DNA from: Mangifera indica | Taxonomy: Eukaryota > Streptophyta > Magnoliopsida > Sapindales > Anacardiaceae | Assembly: GCF_011075055.1 (NCBI RefSeq) | Contig: NC_058147.1 | Location: 7,998,001 to 8,062,000, forward strand | Direction: 5' to 3' | Length of the DNA stretch: 64,000 nt | Shown here: one piece after another, positions 48,646 through 60,375 of the stretch | Layout: each line of letters starts with the position of its first letter | How positions within the stretch are numbered: position 1 is the stretch's first letter | Made by a program: the position numbers and the translations under genes | The notes under the pieces: model-generated | The model's input: the letters and a program-made list of their open reading frames with translations, nothing else | What the model was told of the DNA's origin: nothing | Databases searched by the model: none

Positions 48646-49741
48646 CTTGAACAGCTTGATCTCAGTAGAAACAGCTTTACAGGGGAAATTCCTAAAAGTT
48701 TTGGAAACTTCAGTTACTTGAACAAGCTCATTCTTAACAACAATCTTCATCCAGGGTCAATTCCAAAATCCTTTCGGAATTTGCGGAAACTTACTCTATT
48801 AGATTTGAGCTATAATAGCTTATCCGGCCCAATTCCACCAGAAATTGGTTATGTGATAAGCTTAACTATCAGTTTGGACTTGAGCTCGAAAACGTTTACG
48901 GGAGAGATACCGGAGACAATGTCTAGCTTGACACAGTTGCAATCACTTGATATTTCGCATAGTATGCTATATGGAGGAATCTAAGTTCTGAGTTCCCTAG
49001 CTAGTCTCACTTGAATATTTCCTACAATAACTTTTCAGGTCCTATTCCTGTAACCACATATTTTCAGAACCCCAATCTTTGTGTATCCAGTGATGGATCT
49101 ACTTGTTCGTCAGGTCTCATTAAAAAAAATGGATTGAAGTCTGCCAAAACTGTAACTTTGATTTCTGTGATCCTGGCTTCAGTAACCATAGCTGCTATTG
49201 CTTCATGGATTTTAGTTACTTGAAATCACAGGTACATGGTGGAGAAATCATCAGAAGCATTGCCTTATACTTAAGAATTTTTGTTCATGTTTGCATATTG
49301 TGATTCAGCTTTATTTAAATTCTGTTTCTGACATGAGATTGTGTGATCAACATTGCAGAGTATGGATACACCATGAACATTACCGAGAAGAGCGATGTGT
49401 ACAGTTATGGAGTGGTTTTGCTCGAAATCTTAAGTGGCTGGAGTGCAGTTGAGTCGCAGGTGGGCGATAGGCAACACATAGTCGAATGGGTGAAAAAGAA
49501 AATGGGAAGCTTTGAACCAACAATATCAATTCTGGATACCAAACACTAAGGTTTACCGGATCAAATGGTGCAAGAAATGCTTCAAACACTAGGCATTGCA
49601 ATGTTCTATGTGAATTCTTCGCCAGCAGAACGACCAACAATGAAGGAAGTGGTCGCATTGTTAATGCAGGTGAAGAGCCCTCCTGAAGAATGGGCCAAGA
49701 CTTCTCAACCCCTAATGAAACAGTCCTCAAATCAAAGTTGA
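48645..49741 (+). pseudogene. LRR receptor-like kinase (subfamily XI, RGI-like) fragment
   Basis: The frame opens in the middle of leucine-rich repeats (EQLDLSRNSFTGEIPKSFGN, about 48646-48705) and carries on through LSGPIPPEIGY. In-frame stops follow at about 48982 and 49012. Next come NISYNNFSGPIPV, a Cys-containing cap (NPNLCVSSDGSTC) and a transmembrane segment (about 49150-49220). A stop follows at the start of the cytoplasmic part. The kinase N-lobe and catalytic loop are missing. A remnant intron ending TTGCAG (about 49358) leads into the C-lobe (EYGYTMNITEKSDVYSYGVV, about 49359-49420). There the conserved glutamine after the Asp-Thr-Lys stretch is a TAA (49547-49549). The frame then runs to the natural stop at 49739-49741. 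It resembles the RGI/RCH group of peptide hormone receptors, about 1070 residues when whole. It is a processed-by-deletion genomic copy, not a retrocopy. Confidence 0.85.
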
Positions 49742-51654
49742 TTTTCTTGTCATTTTTGTTATAATTCTTGGCTCTTTCACTTTGTTAGTTCTTTCAAGAA
49801 CTTTAGTAATTGAGTTTCTCTCTCAACCCAAGATAAAAAGGAGTGTTGTGAGGAAAATGAGAGGAGGAAGAGCAACTTTAGATTGTGATCTTTGGGCTAT
49901 CTTGTACAGTTTTAGAATCATCAAATTGGCCTTTTTTTCGCTTTATGCTTGGGCTTTTGTGTTCTGCTTGTTTTGTGGTTTTCCTGGTGCAACTTCTTCA
50001 CCATGTTTTTGTTCCCTATATCATGTTATTCATTTCCTGAATATTTGCCTGAAGTCAGGAGACTCAAGAAACATTTCCAAACGAATAAAGCTATCTGTAC
50101 CGACAAATTGCACAAACTGAGTTGATAACTTGTGATTTAGTTATATGATTATTTACCTTTTTCTTACTTCAAATCATCACATTAGCTTATATGAATAAAT
50201 TTGTATAATTTGTTAATACGTAAAGTATTACTTAAAACCCATAACAAATTCTTGAATCCTGGTTAGTTGAAATGTGAAAAATATATCAAAAATTAAGCAC
50301 TGAAAAATAAGAGTTGCATGTGGGCTCAAATGGAGAAAATACTGTAGAAGGGAAAAGATTGAGAAAGCAACTGAAAAATAAACATGGTGAAAGTAGGACC
50401 AAAGAGGCAGGGAAAAAGGGGGACAAGAAGAAGCAGGGCCATGCTACTCCCCCACTCTCCCCACATGTCAAAAACAGACAATAGATTTGACTTCCCCACT
50501 TCTCATGATCCTTCACTTCACTTGGTCTTGGTCCTCACTTTGTTTTAATTTTTCAGCCAAAAAGAAGAACTCATGAGATTATAATCACAAACTCATTACT
50601 CCTCCTTCTTCACATACTTTTCCTTAAAAAAAAAAAAAATACAAAACAAAGCAAAATCCAATATCCAGGAGCAGTGCCTTAACCTGACAGGGCATTGATG
50701 TTACTGATATAGATAAAATATATGAAGAGAGTATGATAAAGGGTTTCTTTTGTTTGGTTGAGTTTCAAAGGAAACATGTGATTTATAATGAAAAAGAGAA
50801 AGGTGGAGACTTAATGAAGAGTGAAGACATTTTGACTCTAGTTTTGGTGCATCTTCATAGGGGATGTTCCTAGACAAATAGTTCCAAGGGACTGTGGACC
50901 AATAGGCAATACGGTCATGAACATCACACGAACAGATTACCTTTCCTTTCTCAACTTGAATTCCACTACCATATTTCTTGAGGATTATTGGGATGTCTTC
51001 AGGATTTTGGCAGGAAGTTGATAAACTTTTAGATGAGAATAAGGTAATTATTTTTGAAATGTTAAAAGTGTTACATCTGATGTTAGTGTGAGTTTAAAGT
51101 AGACAGTAAAATAAATTAAAAGAAGAATGAAAATGAAGGTTCAATCTTGCCACACAGCCATACTTGTCCATTTTTCAAAGTTCCCCTGGTGCTTCTTAGG
51201 CTTTTCTTGTCATTTGAGATCTTATTTTCTTTCTGATGTAACACAAGCTTTAAGATTTCTTCCCTATTTTCTTTTCTCAAAAAAATCAAAGTGCACATTC
51301 AGGTTTACACTAAACTAACAACATACAAGCGTGTTTAAATTTGTCTCATGCGTTGAACATCAGTATGTATTTAAGTTGTTATGGATTCTTAACATACAGT
51401 TTAAATCCAATTATAAGATTAATGAGTTTGATGAAACCATGGAACGGTCTGTCGATTTCGGAATCTGATTTCAGATCAAGCTTATATTCGATTGGCAGCT
51501 TCCAATGTCAAAGTTGTTGAAGTGGGCTAGTGATGATCTTCTACAACAACGCAAGCTGGAAACAATACAAGAAAATGACACAAACATGAATCACATGTAC
51601 TTCAAAATGACTACGATCCTTCATCCAAATCAACAAGCTTCGTGAAGACTATGA
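49742..51654. other. single-copy flank of the receptor kinase fragment
   Basis: The first 370 bases look like a 3' untranslated region and downstream sequence carried along with the kinase fragment. A weak match to the end of U1 (GATAACTTGTGATTTAGTTATATGATT) is at 50122-50235. The rest (50280-51654) is not repeated elsewhere in the window, and I see no convincing gene in it. Confidence 0.5.
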
Positions 51655-52169
51655 ATTATTATAAAATAATATTTTTATTAAATAATTAAATAAAAGTAAT
51701 TTATATTCCCTTTCAAATTAATAGAATCGAGGAGAACAACTCTAAAATTTTCTGAAGGAATATTGCGGTTACAATGTGGAAAAAAATAAAAAGATAATAC
51801 AAATCAATTCATTTATATAAGAATAAAACTATGCATATAAATAAATTATACAAATTTTTTTGTATAACCCGAGGTGGTAGTTTGTGATTGGGTGATGTGA
51901 TTATTTTTTTTCTCTCACTTCAAAATCACCTATTAGACGTCACCACATTAAGTTTTACACAAAAGTTTGTACAATTTATTTGTACATGTAGTGTTACTAT
52001 TTATATAATATATAAATACAAGTTCTAATTCTTATCTATATAATTTTTATTCATTTTCAAAATTCAAATTCTTGAAATATATCTTCTACTACCTGATTCT
52101 ATAATTTGAATTCAACGATCACTCAATTTTTCATACACATTATGGTATCGACCATATCAAGGTGTTATC

Positions 52170-52750
52170 GCCTGTCATCGAGCATATATTCACCTACATT
52201 AAAAGTTTATTCTGATGTTATAGTCAGCATTGGGGCGTTAGTAGAGTATGTGTCATGGTAGAAAGTATATGATAAGTGACTTGATTTGCTTTCCACTAAG
52301 TTAGAATATCGAATGTGTCGCATTCTTGATTCATTATTTTTGGATAATTATCAATCACTATAATTTGAACTTTGACCTGCATGGTTACTTACCTTTGTAT
52401 CATAAACGCCATTTACATTTGGCTGAACCACTTGAACTACCTCCAGTTCAGGAATTTGTGACGTCATTCTATATTTAATTTTATAAATATTATACATTTC
52501 AAATAAAAAATCTTGAATCTTTTATTCTATGAAATAAGTTCTAACAAATTTTCACTTATAATTTCTAATAAATTTTTTACTCCTGATAATTTAGCCTAGG
52601 GTCTAAAGCGATGCCAGTAGCAAATAGTAAAGATGTTTCTTTCCAATATTTTTAAAATTTTTCTTTCATTTGTCTGGAAATATCTTGAAAAACATTATGA
52701 TACCTATATTCTTTGAAAATATCACTAATTTCTACCATAAAAGTAAATAG
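52170..52750 (-). pseudogene. degraded hAT transposase remnant, copy E (split)
   Basis: This matches the relic at 10160-11110. The remainder continues at 55815-56140, beyond the LTR-type insertion. It has stops throughout. Confidence 0.6.
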
Positions 52751-52754
52751 GTAG

Positions 52755-55700
52755 TGTAACATTTGCAGGTATGTTAAGGTTATTTCAGTCTTTTTAGTAT
52801 TTTTCTTACGTGAGGTTGTGCTTGAGAGACTTTTATGTGATTTGTGGCATGCACGATCGTATATGAGAGGATACATGCCCATGTATGATGTGGCAAAGAT
52901 GGCAAAATGTTCTTTTCATATGTTGTGTGTTTTGATCAACTTTGGCCAGGTTACACGCTCATGTGAGTGTGATACACGACCATGTCTAGTCAGCAAATTT
53001 TGAATACTAGGATAAGGCTATGTTCCTTGAGAATCTCATGACGTGTGTTTAATGTTTAACAACTAGCATACACGCCCGTGTAAGTCTGTTTAATCTGAAA
53101 ATAAAAACAATTGTAGAAGAGACAGTTTTCATTTTTTTCTCAAAATCCTTTTAACCAAACAAGAAAGAAGGATTGGAGAGTGCTAAAGTCACATTTCACT
53201 AGGAGAAAAGTATAGGATCGAATGGCCTAAGAAGGGGGGGGGGGGGGTGAATTAGGCAATTTTAAAATAATCTTTACCAAATTTGAGAATTAAAATAATT
53301 TATTCAAATCAATGAATGTTGCCCATTTTTTAATCCAATTTATAAGAATAACTAAAATATTTCAAATAATCAATACAATCAAAATAACATAACATAAAGT
53401 ATGAGTTTAAGGGAAGAGAAAATCAAACACGCGATGTATAGTGGTTCGGCTCAACCCGGCCTACGTCCACTCCTCCAAGCTTTCTCCCTTGGAGTATTCC
53501 ACTAATCCTTGGTTGACCAAAACCTCAACCAAGCTTTTCTTCACAACCAAAATAGCTTCCAAGGTGCTATTAACCTTTACAAATGTTAAATCTCAATTTC
53601 TCTCACTAGAAATTTTCTAATCTCTCCAAGAGTGAACCTCACTCTTTTATAGTACGAATTTTAGTACGAAATTGAAATATGATCTCTCTCAAAGAGTGTA
53701 TATGAAAGTTAAAGCTTAATACAACCCAAAACAAATGAAATTACAAAGTGTATGAGCAATGATTTTGATTAGAGAAAAGAATTTGCAAGTGAATAACTCA
53801 AATCTAATTTGCTCTCAAATATATGAAAGTTTTTGATGGCAAAAGTTCTTTTCGAACGAATTTGATTAGGTTTATATAGGGGAAAATGAGGAAAGTTACC
53901 GTTGTGCACAAATAATAGCCATTTTAGTTTTCCAGAAAATGCACAATTCGATCAATCGGATGTAATTCGGTCAACCAGATGTGATATGACACTTCCATGG
54001 AGCTTACGTGGCACTAGCTGTTGGAAAATTCAAACCAAAATTCGGTCAACCGAATTTCTGGAAGTCAAAATACTTGGCTTCTGGACAATTTGGAAGCTGA
54101 TTCGGTCGGTCAAATTTGGTCGATCAAATTTTGTTGCATTTTACCCCCTAAATTTTCAAAAATTTTTTGACCCCTAAAACTTTAAAAAGTGACAATTTAA
54201 CCCATTTTTGAAAATTCTTTCAAAACCAACTTTAAGATATGAAAATGTAGTTCACAAAACTTCATCATTTTAAAAAAATTAATAAACTTTGGTGAAAAAA
54301 TTGGTTTAACCCAATAAGTTTGAAAAATGACATTTTAACCCAAAATGTGAAAGATATGAAAATGAATTTTTAAGTGAGATATCCCATGCAAATAAATATT
54401 CTAATCAAAACGAATACTCCAAATTACAAACATGTCTACCTAAACTTAAGTTTTACTTCAAATCTTCAAGAATTCTTCACTTGAGCCTTGTTTTTCATTT
54501 TCATCTTGAAACTCCTTCAAGTGCATTCGATAAAATTTTGCAATCTAAGCTCACACTCAAGTAAAATCATTAGTTAATATGTTTAGGGACATATTAGTTT
54601 GTTATCATCAAAATAAGAGCATAATGACTCATTGAGTTAACAAAAAAGCATATGGGAGTCCTTCAAGCCATGATAAGACTAGTGTCACTGTTTTATCAAG
54701 GTAAGTAGCATGATTCCTTGTAATGTTTATGTATTGGGTGTTACTGATGGCTTCAAATTGAATGAAAACATGATACTTGATGGCTTAGGTTAGTTTTATA
54801 TATATATATATATATAGACATATTGGCTATGTGTTGTGTTATGTTAATAATGGGTAATTCATTGATTCATGTGTATAGTGTGAAATAGGGTTGTATGGTA
54901 AGGTATTGGTAATATGTACTTTGAGAAGAATTTTGGTTGTTGTTCAATGTGTGGAAAATGTAAGAGACTTAGAATCAAAATTATGAAAATTTTGAAATTT
55001 CGGCAACACATGCCTATGTGTCTAAGACACATGCCCATGTGTATTTAGGAATATCCACCTGTGTAAGTTATGTACATGGAGGTGTAGAATTGGGAATGGA
55101 CATGATGTTTGGGATGTCGATATAGGGATATGGTGCTAGATGTCCACCTGTGAAAGTTATGTACACGGAGGTATTCAGGATGTTATAAGCTTTCACATGA
55201 TGTTTGGGACGTCGATATACACCGTAGGGGTTAGTCATTCGGGATGAAATAGGGATATGGTGCTAGATGTTGAGATAATCCAAATGGGCATCTAAAATAT
55301 TAGAGAATATATCCGTAAATTTTTTTAGGAAGGAAGTAACACCACTACATATATTACTTTTGTTATTTACTGAGTGTGAATCCATTAATGTGCTTTCTGT
55401 GTGATTTTGCAAGTAGGGTTCCAAAGCAGCAGGGTGGCAACAGGGAGACTAGTGGCATGGCTCGTTTCGATGCATAAAGGCATGGATGTTCTTCATTGTT
55501 ATTCATAAACCATTCGTCACACTTTTATGGATTCTTTACATGTATTAATGCATATGGATTTGACTATTATTGGTTTGTATTGATTTGTATAACTCAAACT
55601 TGCATCTTTCATTTAGATGCTTTCATTCATATTGTTCAGATAATGATTGAATTATGGTGCTTCATTCTAGTGTAGTTTTGGGATAATGGGTCTGTTTTGA

Positions 55701-55808
55701 ATGTTTTGTATTTAATGATTGAGATAATATGTTTTAGAAGTTTGTCCAGTCACGTGTCTTAGGGTGCATATTCTAAATAGAGGTAAGTGCCCCGATAAGG
55801 GTGTTATA
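52755..55808. mobile_element. LTR-type insertion (probable solo LTR) with nested repeat
   Basis: The insertion starts TGTAACATTTGCAGG and ends AGGGTGTTATA. The 5-bp sequence GGTAG flanks it on both sides (52750-52754 and 55809-55813), and the other U1 copies show the empty site. TGTAACA...TGTTA(C/T)A ends and a 5-bp duplication fit a Ty3/gypsy LTR. So do the many ACACGCCCGTGT-like motifs (52930-53090 and 55005-55170). There is no gag or pol coding sequence. A nested segment (about 53210-54650) divides it, leaving about 1.6 kb, which would suit a solo LTR. Confidence 0.75.
53210..54650. mobile_element. nested repeat inside the LTR-type insertion
   Basis: The left side has GATCGAATGGCCTAAGAAGG followed by a G run of 14 (about 53235-53248). 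A landmark GTGGTTCGGCTCAACCCGGC is at about 53442, a motif I know from dispersed plant repeats. Similar flanking words (AAAAGTATAGGA and AAAAAGCATATGGGA) suggest a target duplication, but the edges are approximate. No protein domain is visible. Confidence 0.5.
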
Positions 55809-56284
55809 GGTAGTAGGATAACATTGATCGATGACAGTTTTCAAAGGCTCTAACATGTTCATTAAAACATTGGCAATGTTCCTTAAAGCATTTGCAATGT
55901 TCCAGTCATACTTTTGGTTGTATATTGAAAAATTATGTTATAACTAATTCATACCTTTCACATACTTTTAATATAAGATATGTTAAATTCCACCTAATTC
56001 TAATATCAGTTTTTTTTTTTTTTTTGTTTTAACCTCATTTGTTTACAATTTGATAATATGTTTATATGTGCGATGGAGATGACAAAATGTAAGCAATGAC
56101 ATATCTAACTCTTCCTATTTGATCTTTTGCTAAACTCAAACTATCTTGAGCTATTAAATTTATGCTATGACATACACACTTAATATGAAAAAATCTTCCA
56201 GCAAATGATTACTTAAATGATTCATCATTAATTCAACTATTTTATTATTATTATTTTAGGCATTATCAAATGTATCGCACCCTA

Positions 56285-56800
56285 CACCTAGCTGGATGAC
56301 CATTACTTCAATGCCATCTTAAACGACCTTGAATCTTCAAAGTCAACAAATACAAAAATCACATCAAGCCTATACCTAATTGGATCCCTCTACCATCGGC
56401 TTCGATGACAAACCCGCAATCGATAAAGCAAAAGAATAAAAGTACAATGATAATAGTCACCGTTGCCAGTGTGGGATTTGACTTTGTTGTACTTTCTCTT
56501 TTACTTTTGTTAAAATTCCGACGATCAAGGCAGGTTAAGGGCTAGGGCTCCAACATTGCGAGGACTTCATTTTGCGTCGTATTTTCTACTTCAACAACCA
56601 AGTCAACCAAGTCTCGTGGCTTATCTCTACCATTCGATCTTTGCACCCACTTTTCACTCGTTGAAATCAAAGCCGCCACAAACAATTTTGATGAGGATTC
56701 ATTATTAGCGTCGAAGGGTTTGGTTATCTGTACAAGGGCTACATCGATGACGGGTCTACTCTTGGCGTAGACATGACACACATTATTGATTCTGGTGGGC
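56285..56800 (+). pseudogene. CrRLK1L receptor kinase pseudogene, second copy
   Basis: This aligns with 4915-5247 plus 7034-7165, but without the MITE insertions. Visible pieces are FNAILNDLE, a transmembrane stretch ending LLLLLKFRR (about 56450-56522) and TTKSTKS. They are followed by THFSLVEIKAATNNFDED (about 56645-56700) and, after a frameshift, a kinase glycine-loop remnant (GYLYKGYIDDGSTLG, about 56722-56767). It shares a stop codon just after the transmembrane segment with the first copy, so both derive from one already broken pseudogene. It is non-functional. Confidence 0.78.
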
Positions 56801-56944
56801 TTTTGGGTAAAAAATATTATTTTGCCCTGTCGAAGTTATTTTTTTAATAAAAAAAGTTTAATGTTAAGTGAAAAATATGATTTATGATATTAAAGAGGAG
56901 GAAAAGTATTTTTGCAAACCTTGGTGGGAAAATTGTAAGTGAAA

Positions 56945-58360
56945 AATTTGTTTAATAAATTGATATTTTATCAAGATTCATTAATAAAGTTATAAAGGAT
57001 CTTTTTGGTAAAAAATATTGAAACTTGACCCTTAGATTAATATCTTCATTTTTGTGTTAATTTTTTGGGTCTTTGCCCCAATTTTATATAAAAACAGAAC
57101 AATTTTAGCTTTTATTTAATGTTTTAAATTATCTTTATAAGTAAAATTTGTGTTGATTTTAAAAACTATTCAAGACACTGATAGATTAATTTAATTAAAC
57201 TTTCTAATATTTTTGTTCTTTTTATTGCATATTTATAGATGAAAATCATTTCATACAATTTACTATTTTGTTTTTATTACAAAATTAACCAACGATTTAT
57301 TTTTAACACTATAAATTATTGTGTCAACAAGAAAATTGTACAAAGTTTTTTTTTTTTTCATTTTGATGTAAATTTTGTATTATAATTAGTGAACAAAATT
57401 TATTTATTTTGATTTTAAAAATTTGCATCAGAAAATGATTATATACACATTTTCAAAAAATTTCATAAAAAACGTAAAAATTGTAAATGACACCACTTTT
57501 GTATCCACAAACTTGTTTCTTTCCATTTATTCCTTCTAAAAGAATGGCTGACCAATGTTCATTACTAGCATCTGTCTGCAAGATTTGAATGTCATCTGAA
57601 GGAATCTTGAGCTGGGGTAAATGAGGAATAATGACTTTGAGCTTTTTGACTGACTTGGTTTGCACATCTATCCAGTAAAGGGAATCTTTTTTGAGAAATC
57701 GGTAAAGAGATTTAGTAAAGTTACTAAGGTAAGGGACGAATTCATAAACGTAATTTACGATTTTGAAGAATTGTTGAATCTTTTTTTTTTTTTTAATTTT
57801 TTGCTAAACTCAAACTATTATAAATTATTAAATTTATGATATGATTTGTATATTTAATTTCAACGTGATATTAAAACTGGAATTGACCAGTTTCTAGAAA
57901 AAGGATACCAGAATTTAATGTTCCAATTTAAATTATCAGCTGTTCCTCTAACAAACATTAATATAATTTATTTTCATAAAAAGAAAAAAATTGTTAATAA
58001 AATTAAACATTTAAATATGAAATATATAAACTAACAAAACAACACTTTTCTTAATCTCATCAACCAGACTATAAAAACATAATTTAAATAAATAATTGAA
58101 GAGATAGATATTTTTATCATTATATGATCATATCTTAATCTCATCAACCAGAAGGAAAATTGCACACCAAAATCATAACCTACCAAACGACCACGTGCAA
58201 CTTAGGAATTGGCACCCAACACGCACGTGCCATGCGGGTTGGTGTTAGGTTTAGGTCAATTTTTGTACGATCGACTACACAAAAGCCCTCCTCTTGTCTC
58301 ATTGCTAGAAAACAGTTACTGTTCAAGATTCCGAGACAAAACTTTATAAAATAAATGGAA
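56945..58360. repeat. array block U1, copy D (internally deleted)
   Basis: Positions 56945-57497 match the start of U1 (8110-8615), and 57790-58360 match its end (11065-11617). The 2.4 kb in between, including the transposase relic, is gone. A foreign fragment of about 290 bp sits at the joint. Confidence 0.75.
57498..57785 (-). pseudogene. reverse transcriptase/RNase H fragment, pararetrovirus-like
   Basis: The minus strand encodes about 95 codons resembling the end of the reverse transcriptase and the start of RNase H of plant pararetroviruses (Caulimoviridae). The order is an NYV...FVPYLS-type connector, then a KxLK stretch, then the TDAS motif with the first catalytic Asp. Ty3/gypsy polymerases are related, so an LTR-retrotransposon origin is the alternative. 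It is only a fragment, with no other viral domain nearby, and it cannot make an enzyme. Confidence 0.6.
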
Positions 58361-59009
58361 GGCCAAAACACTTGTTCCCACCCAAGGAAAAATATAATCT
58401 CAAACCCATTCGTCTTTATTTTTAAAAATTTAAACTTTTATCTATAAGTAAAATTTTGTTAAAAAACTCAATTAATATTAAAGATAAAATTATCACATAA
58501 TAAAAAATTAAAAAAACTAAATTTTTATTACATTTCTCTCTTTAATTTGAAATTCTAATAATTTTCTTTATCTAATATTTAAAAAGTAGCAATTTCACCT
58601 TTAGGGTTTTGAAACCATCTGCGTTAACTCTTCCTCCCAAGTTATCTCTTCCTATAGATTTGATTCCACCCACCAACGATAGTGATTTTGTTTTCATCAA
58701 AGTTAATCGTTTTAATTGGTAGGTGAGAACAAATCAATTGAGAGAAATAGCTGTGGTGGGAGGATGAATACGGTTGGAGATGGTTAGGAGTGAAATTGCT
58801 ACTTTTCAAACTTTGGATAGGAGAAATGTTAGATTTCTGAAATAAGGGAAAAAAATATGATGAAACTTTAATTTTTAAAATTATTTTTTTAAATGATTAT
58901 TTTGCCCTTAACTTTAAGTGAAAATTTAACAAAATTTTAGATTTTTGAATGCTAGAGAGTAGGAGTTTAAAATTATACCTAACCTTGGATGGGAACAAGT
59001 CTTTTGGTC
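58361..59009. mobile_element. Mutator-like MITE (U2 first MITE, copy D)
   Basis: It starts GGCCAAAACACTTGTTCCCA and ends TGGGAACAAGTCTTTTGGTC. The right flank, TAAATCAAA, is the duplication seen in C. The left flank has drifted to TAAATGGAA. Confidence 0.82.
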
Positions 59010-59929
59010 TAAATCAAATAATTACTTTTAAGAGATTATAAAATATAAAACGATTCAAATATTAAATAATTATTAACTAAACTATCCCACTTTCACATAT
59101 TTTTTTAATCACAATTGAACTTTATATATTTAGATTCCAGTTTCAATCCTAATTCCGATTCTTTACAGGATGAAGTCAAAATTGGAATTAAAAACAAATG
59201 GTTCCATAAATTTGGAATTGAAACCTATTCGTAATTGATTGATTTTGGATAGGAACTAGAATCGAAAGTTAGATATTTGTGGTTTTGATTCTAGTTTTGT
59301 TTTTTTGCTCACCCCTAGTATCCACCATTAAAATTCTAAGAACTTGGATTGTACTTTATAATGCTCTCATACTTATTCTAAAAGTTCTTACAAAGTTGAC
59401 GATGAAAATTGCAAACTTTGGTCTTTTGAAGCCAACGACCTATCATTAATCTTTTAACTTACACATTAATAATCTTCTAAAACACATTAACCTAATATGA
59501 AAAATACACCTATGATAGATGAAAAATCTAAATACTCACTCATAGGTTAACTGTTGTTAAAATTTTCAGTTAGAGATAACAGTAAAATCATCATTTTATC
59601 CCTGAACCATAAAACATTAAAAAATTATATTATCCCTCCCTCCCCCCCGCCCCCCCTTTAGTTTAGAAAACCAACCATTCCCCTTCATGATTAAACTTAA
59701 AAAAAATTCACTTTCTCCCCTTTTTAGGTTTCATTTTAGTGGCTTAGGGAATCCAACTGTCGATTGAGAAGAAGCGGCAATGTCCATATGTGTATGAAAA
59801 ATATTGTTTAAATTAAAAAGAAACAATGAATGACAACGCTTTATCATGTCTCTATTTAAAAATTTTGATGATAATTAATCTATAAATAAATGTTTGAATT
59901 TTTTATCTATAATAATATATTTTTAAGGG

Positions 59930-60190
59930 TATACTAAATCTTGGATAAAAAATAATGGTTTTGGGCATAAAAATTCATGTGAGGTGGAGAAGAAACCATA
60001 CCACATCAATTTGCACACATTAAAGTTTGTGGTAGAAAATTTTATTTTTTGTGATTCCGGAAACATCACCTTCTTCTTAAATGAGCCTCTGGCGTCTGGC
60101 CCTCTGACCGGCCTGATCTGTCCACGAACGACCTTGCGTGGCTTATCGGTGGTGGGACAGGTGAATTGGTAGCTGTGTGCCTCTTTCATC
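59930..60190. other. unidentified U2 segment, copy D
   Basis: This is the counterpart of 13310-13555 and has the longest open frame of the three: 88 codons on the minus strand (59923-60189). I recognise no domain in it, and the frame is broken in the other copies, so I do not call a gene. Confidence 0.35.
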
Positions 60191-60375
60191 TTTTCATTAA
60201 AAACATAGCCGAGAACAGTGACATTTGTTCACCAAACTCAATTACTATCAATGTATATTTGCAACCACCGTTCCAATTCACAAACACGTTTCATTTGTTC
60301 ATTGATAAATAAGGGAAATGCTTCCTTTATTGATCAATTAACAACCATTAATTTAATAACTAACAATAAAAAAAA

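Larger units (their letters stand above)
51655..56200. repeat. array block U1, extra copy E, split by an insertion
   Basis: The parts 51655-52754 and 55809-56200 together match 8885-11115 of copy A. They are separated by the LTR-type insertion at 52755-55808. No laccase follows directly. Instead the sequence passes into the second CrRLK1L relic and then into the D copy of U1. Confidence 0.75.

Noticed and set aside
49380..49730. A 116-codon minus-strand frame
   Set aside because: It is antisense to the receptor kinase C-lobe remnant.
53198..54650. Possible intact retrotransposon in the LTR-type insertion
   Set aside because: No protease, reverse transcriptase, integrase or gag motifs were visible in any frame. 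A solo LTR with a nested repeat fits better.
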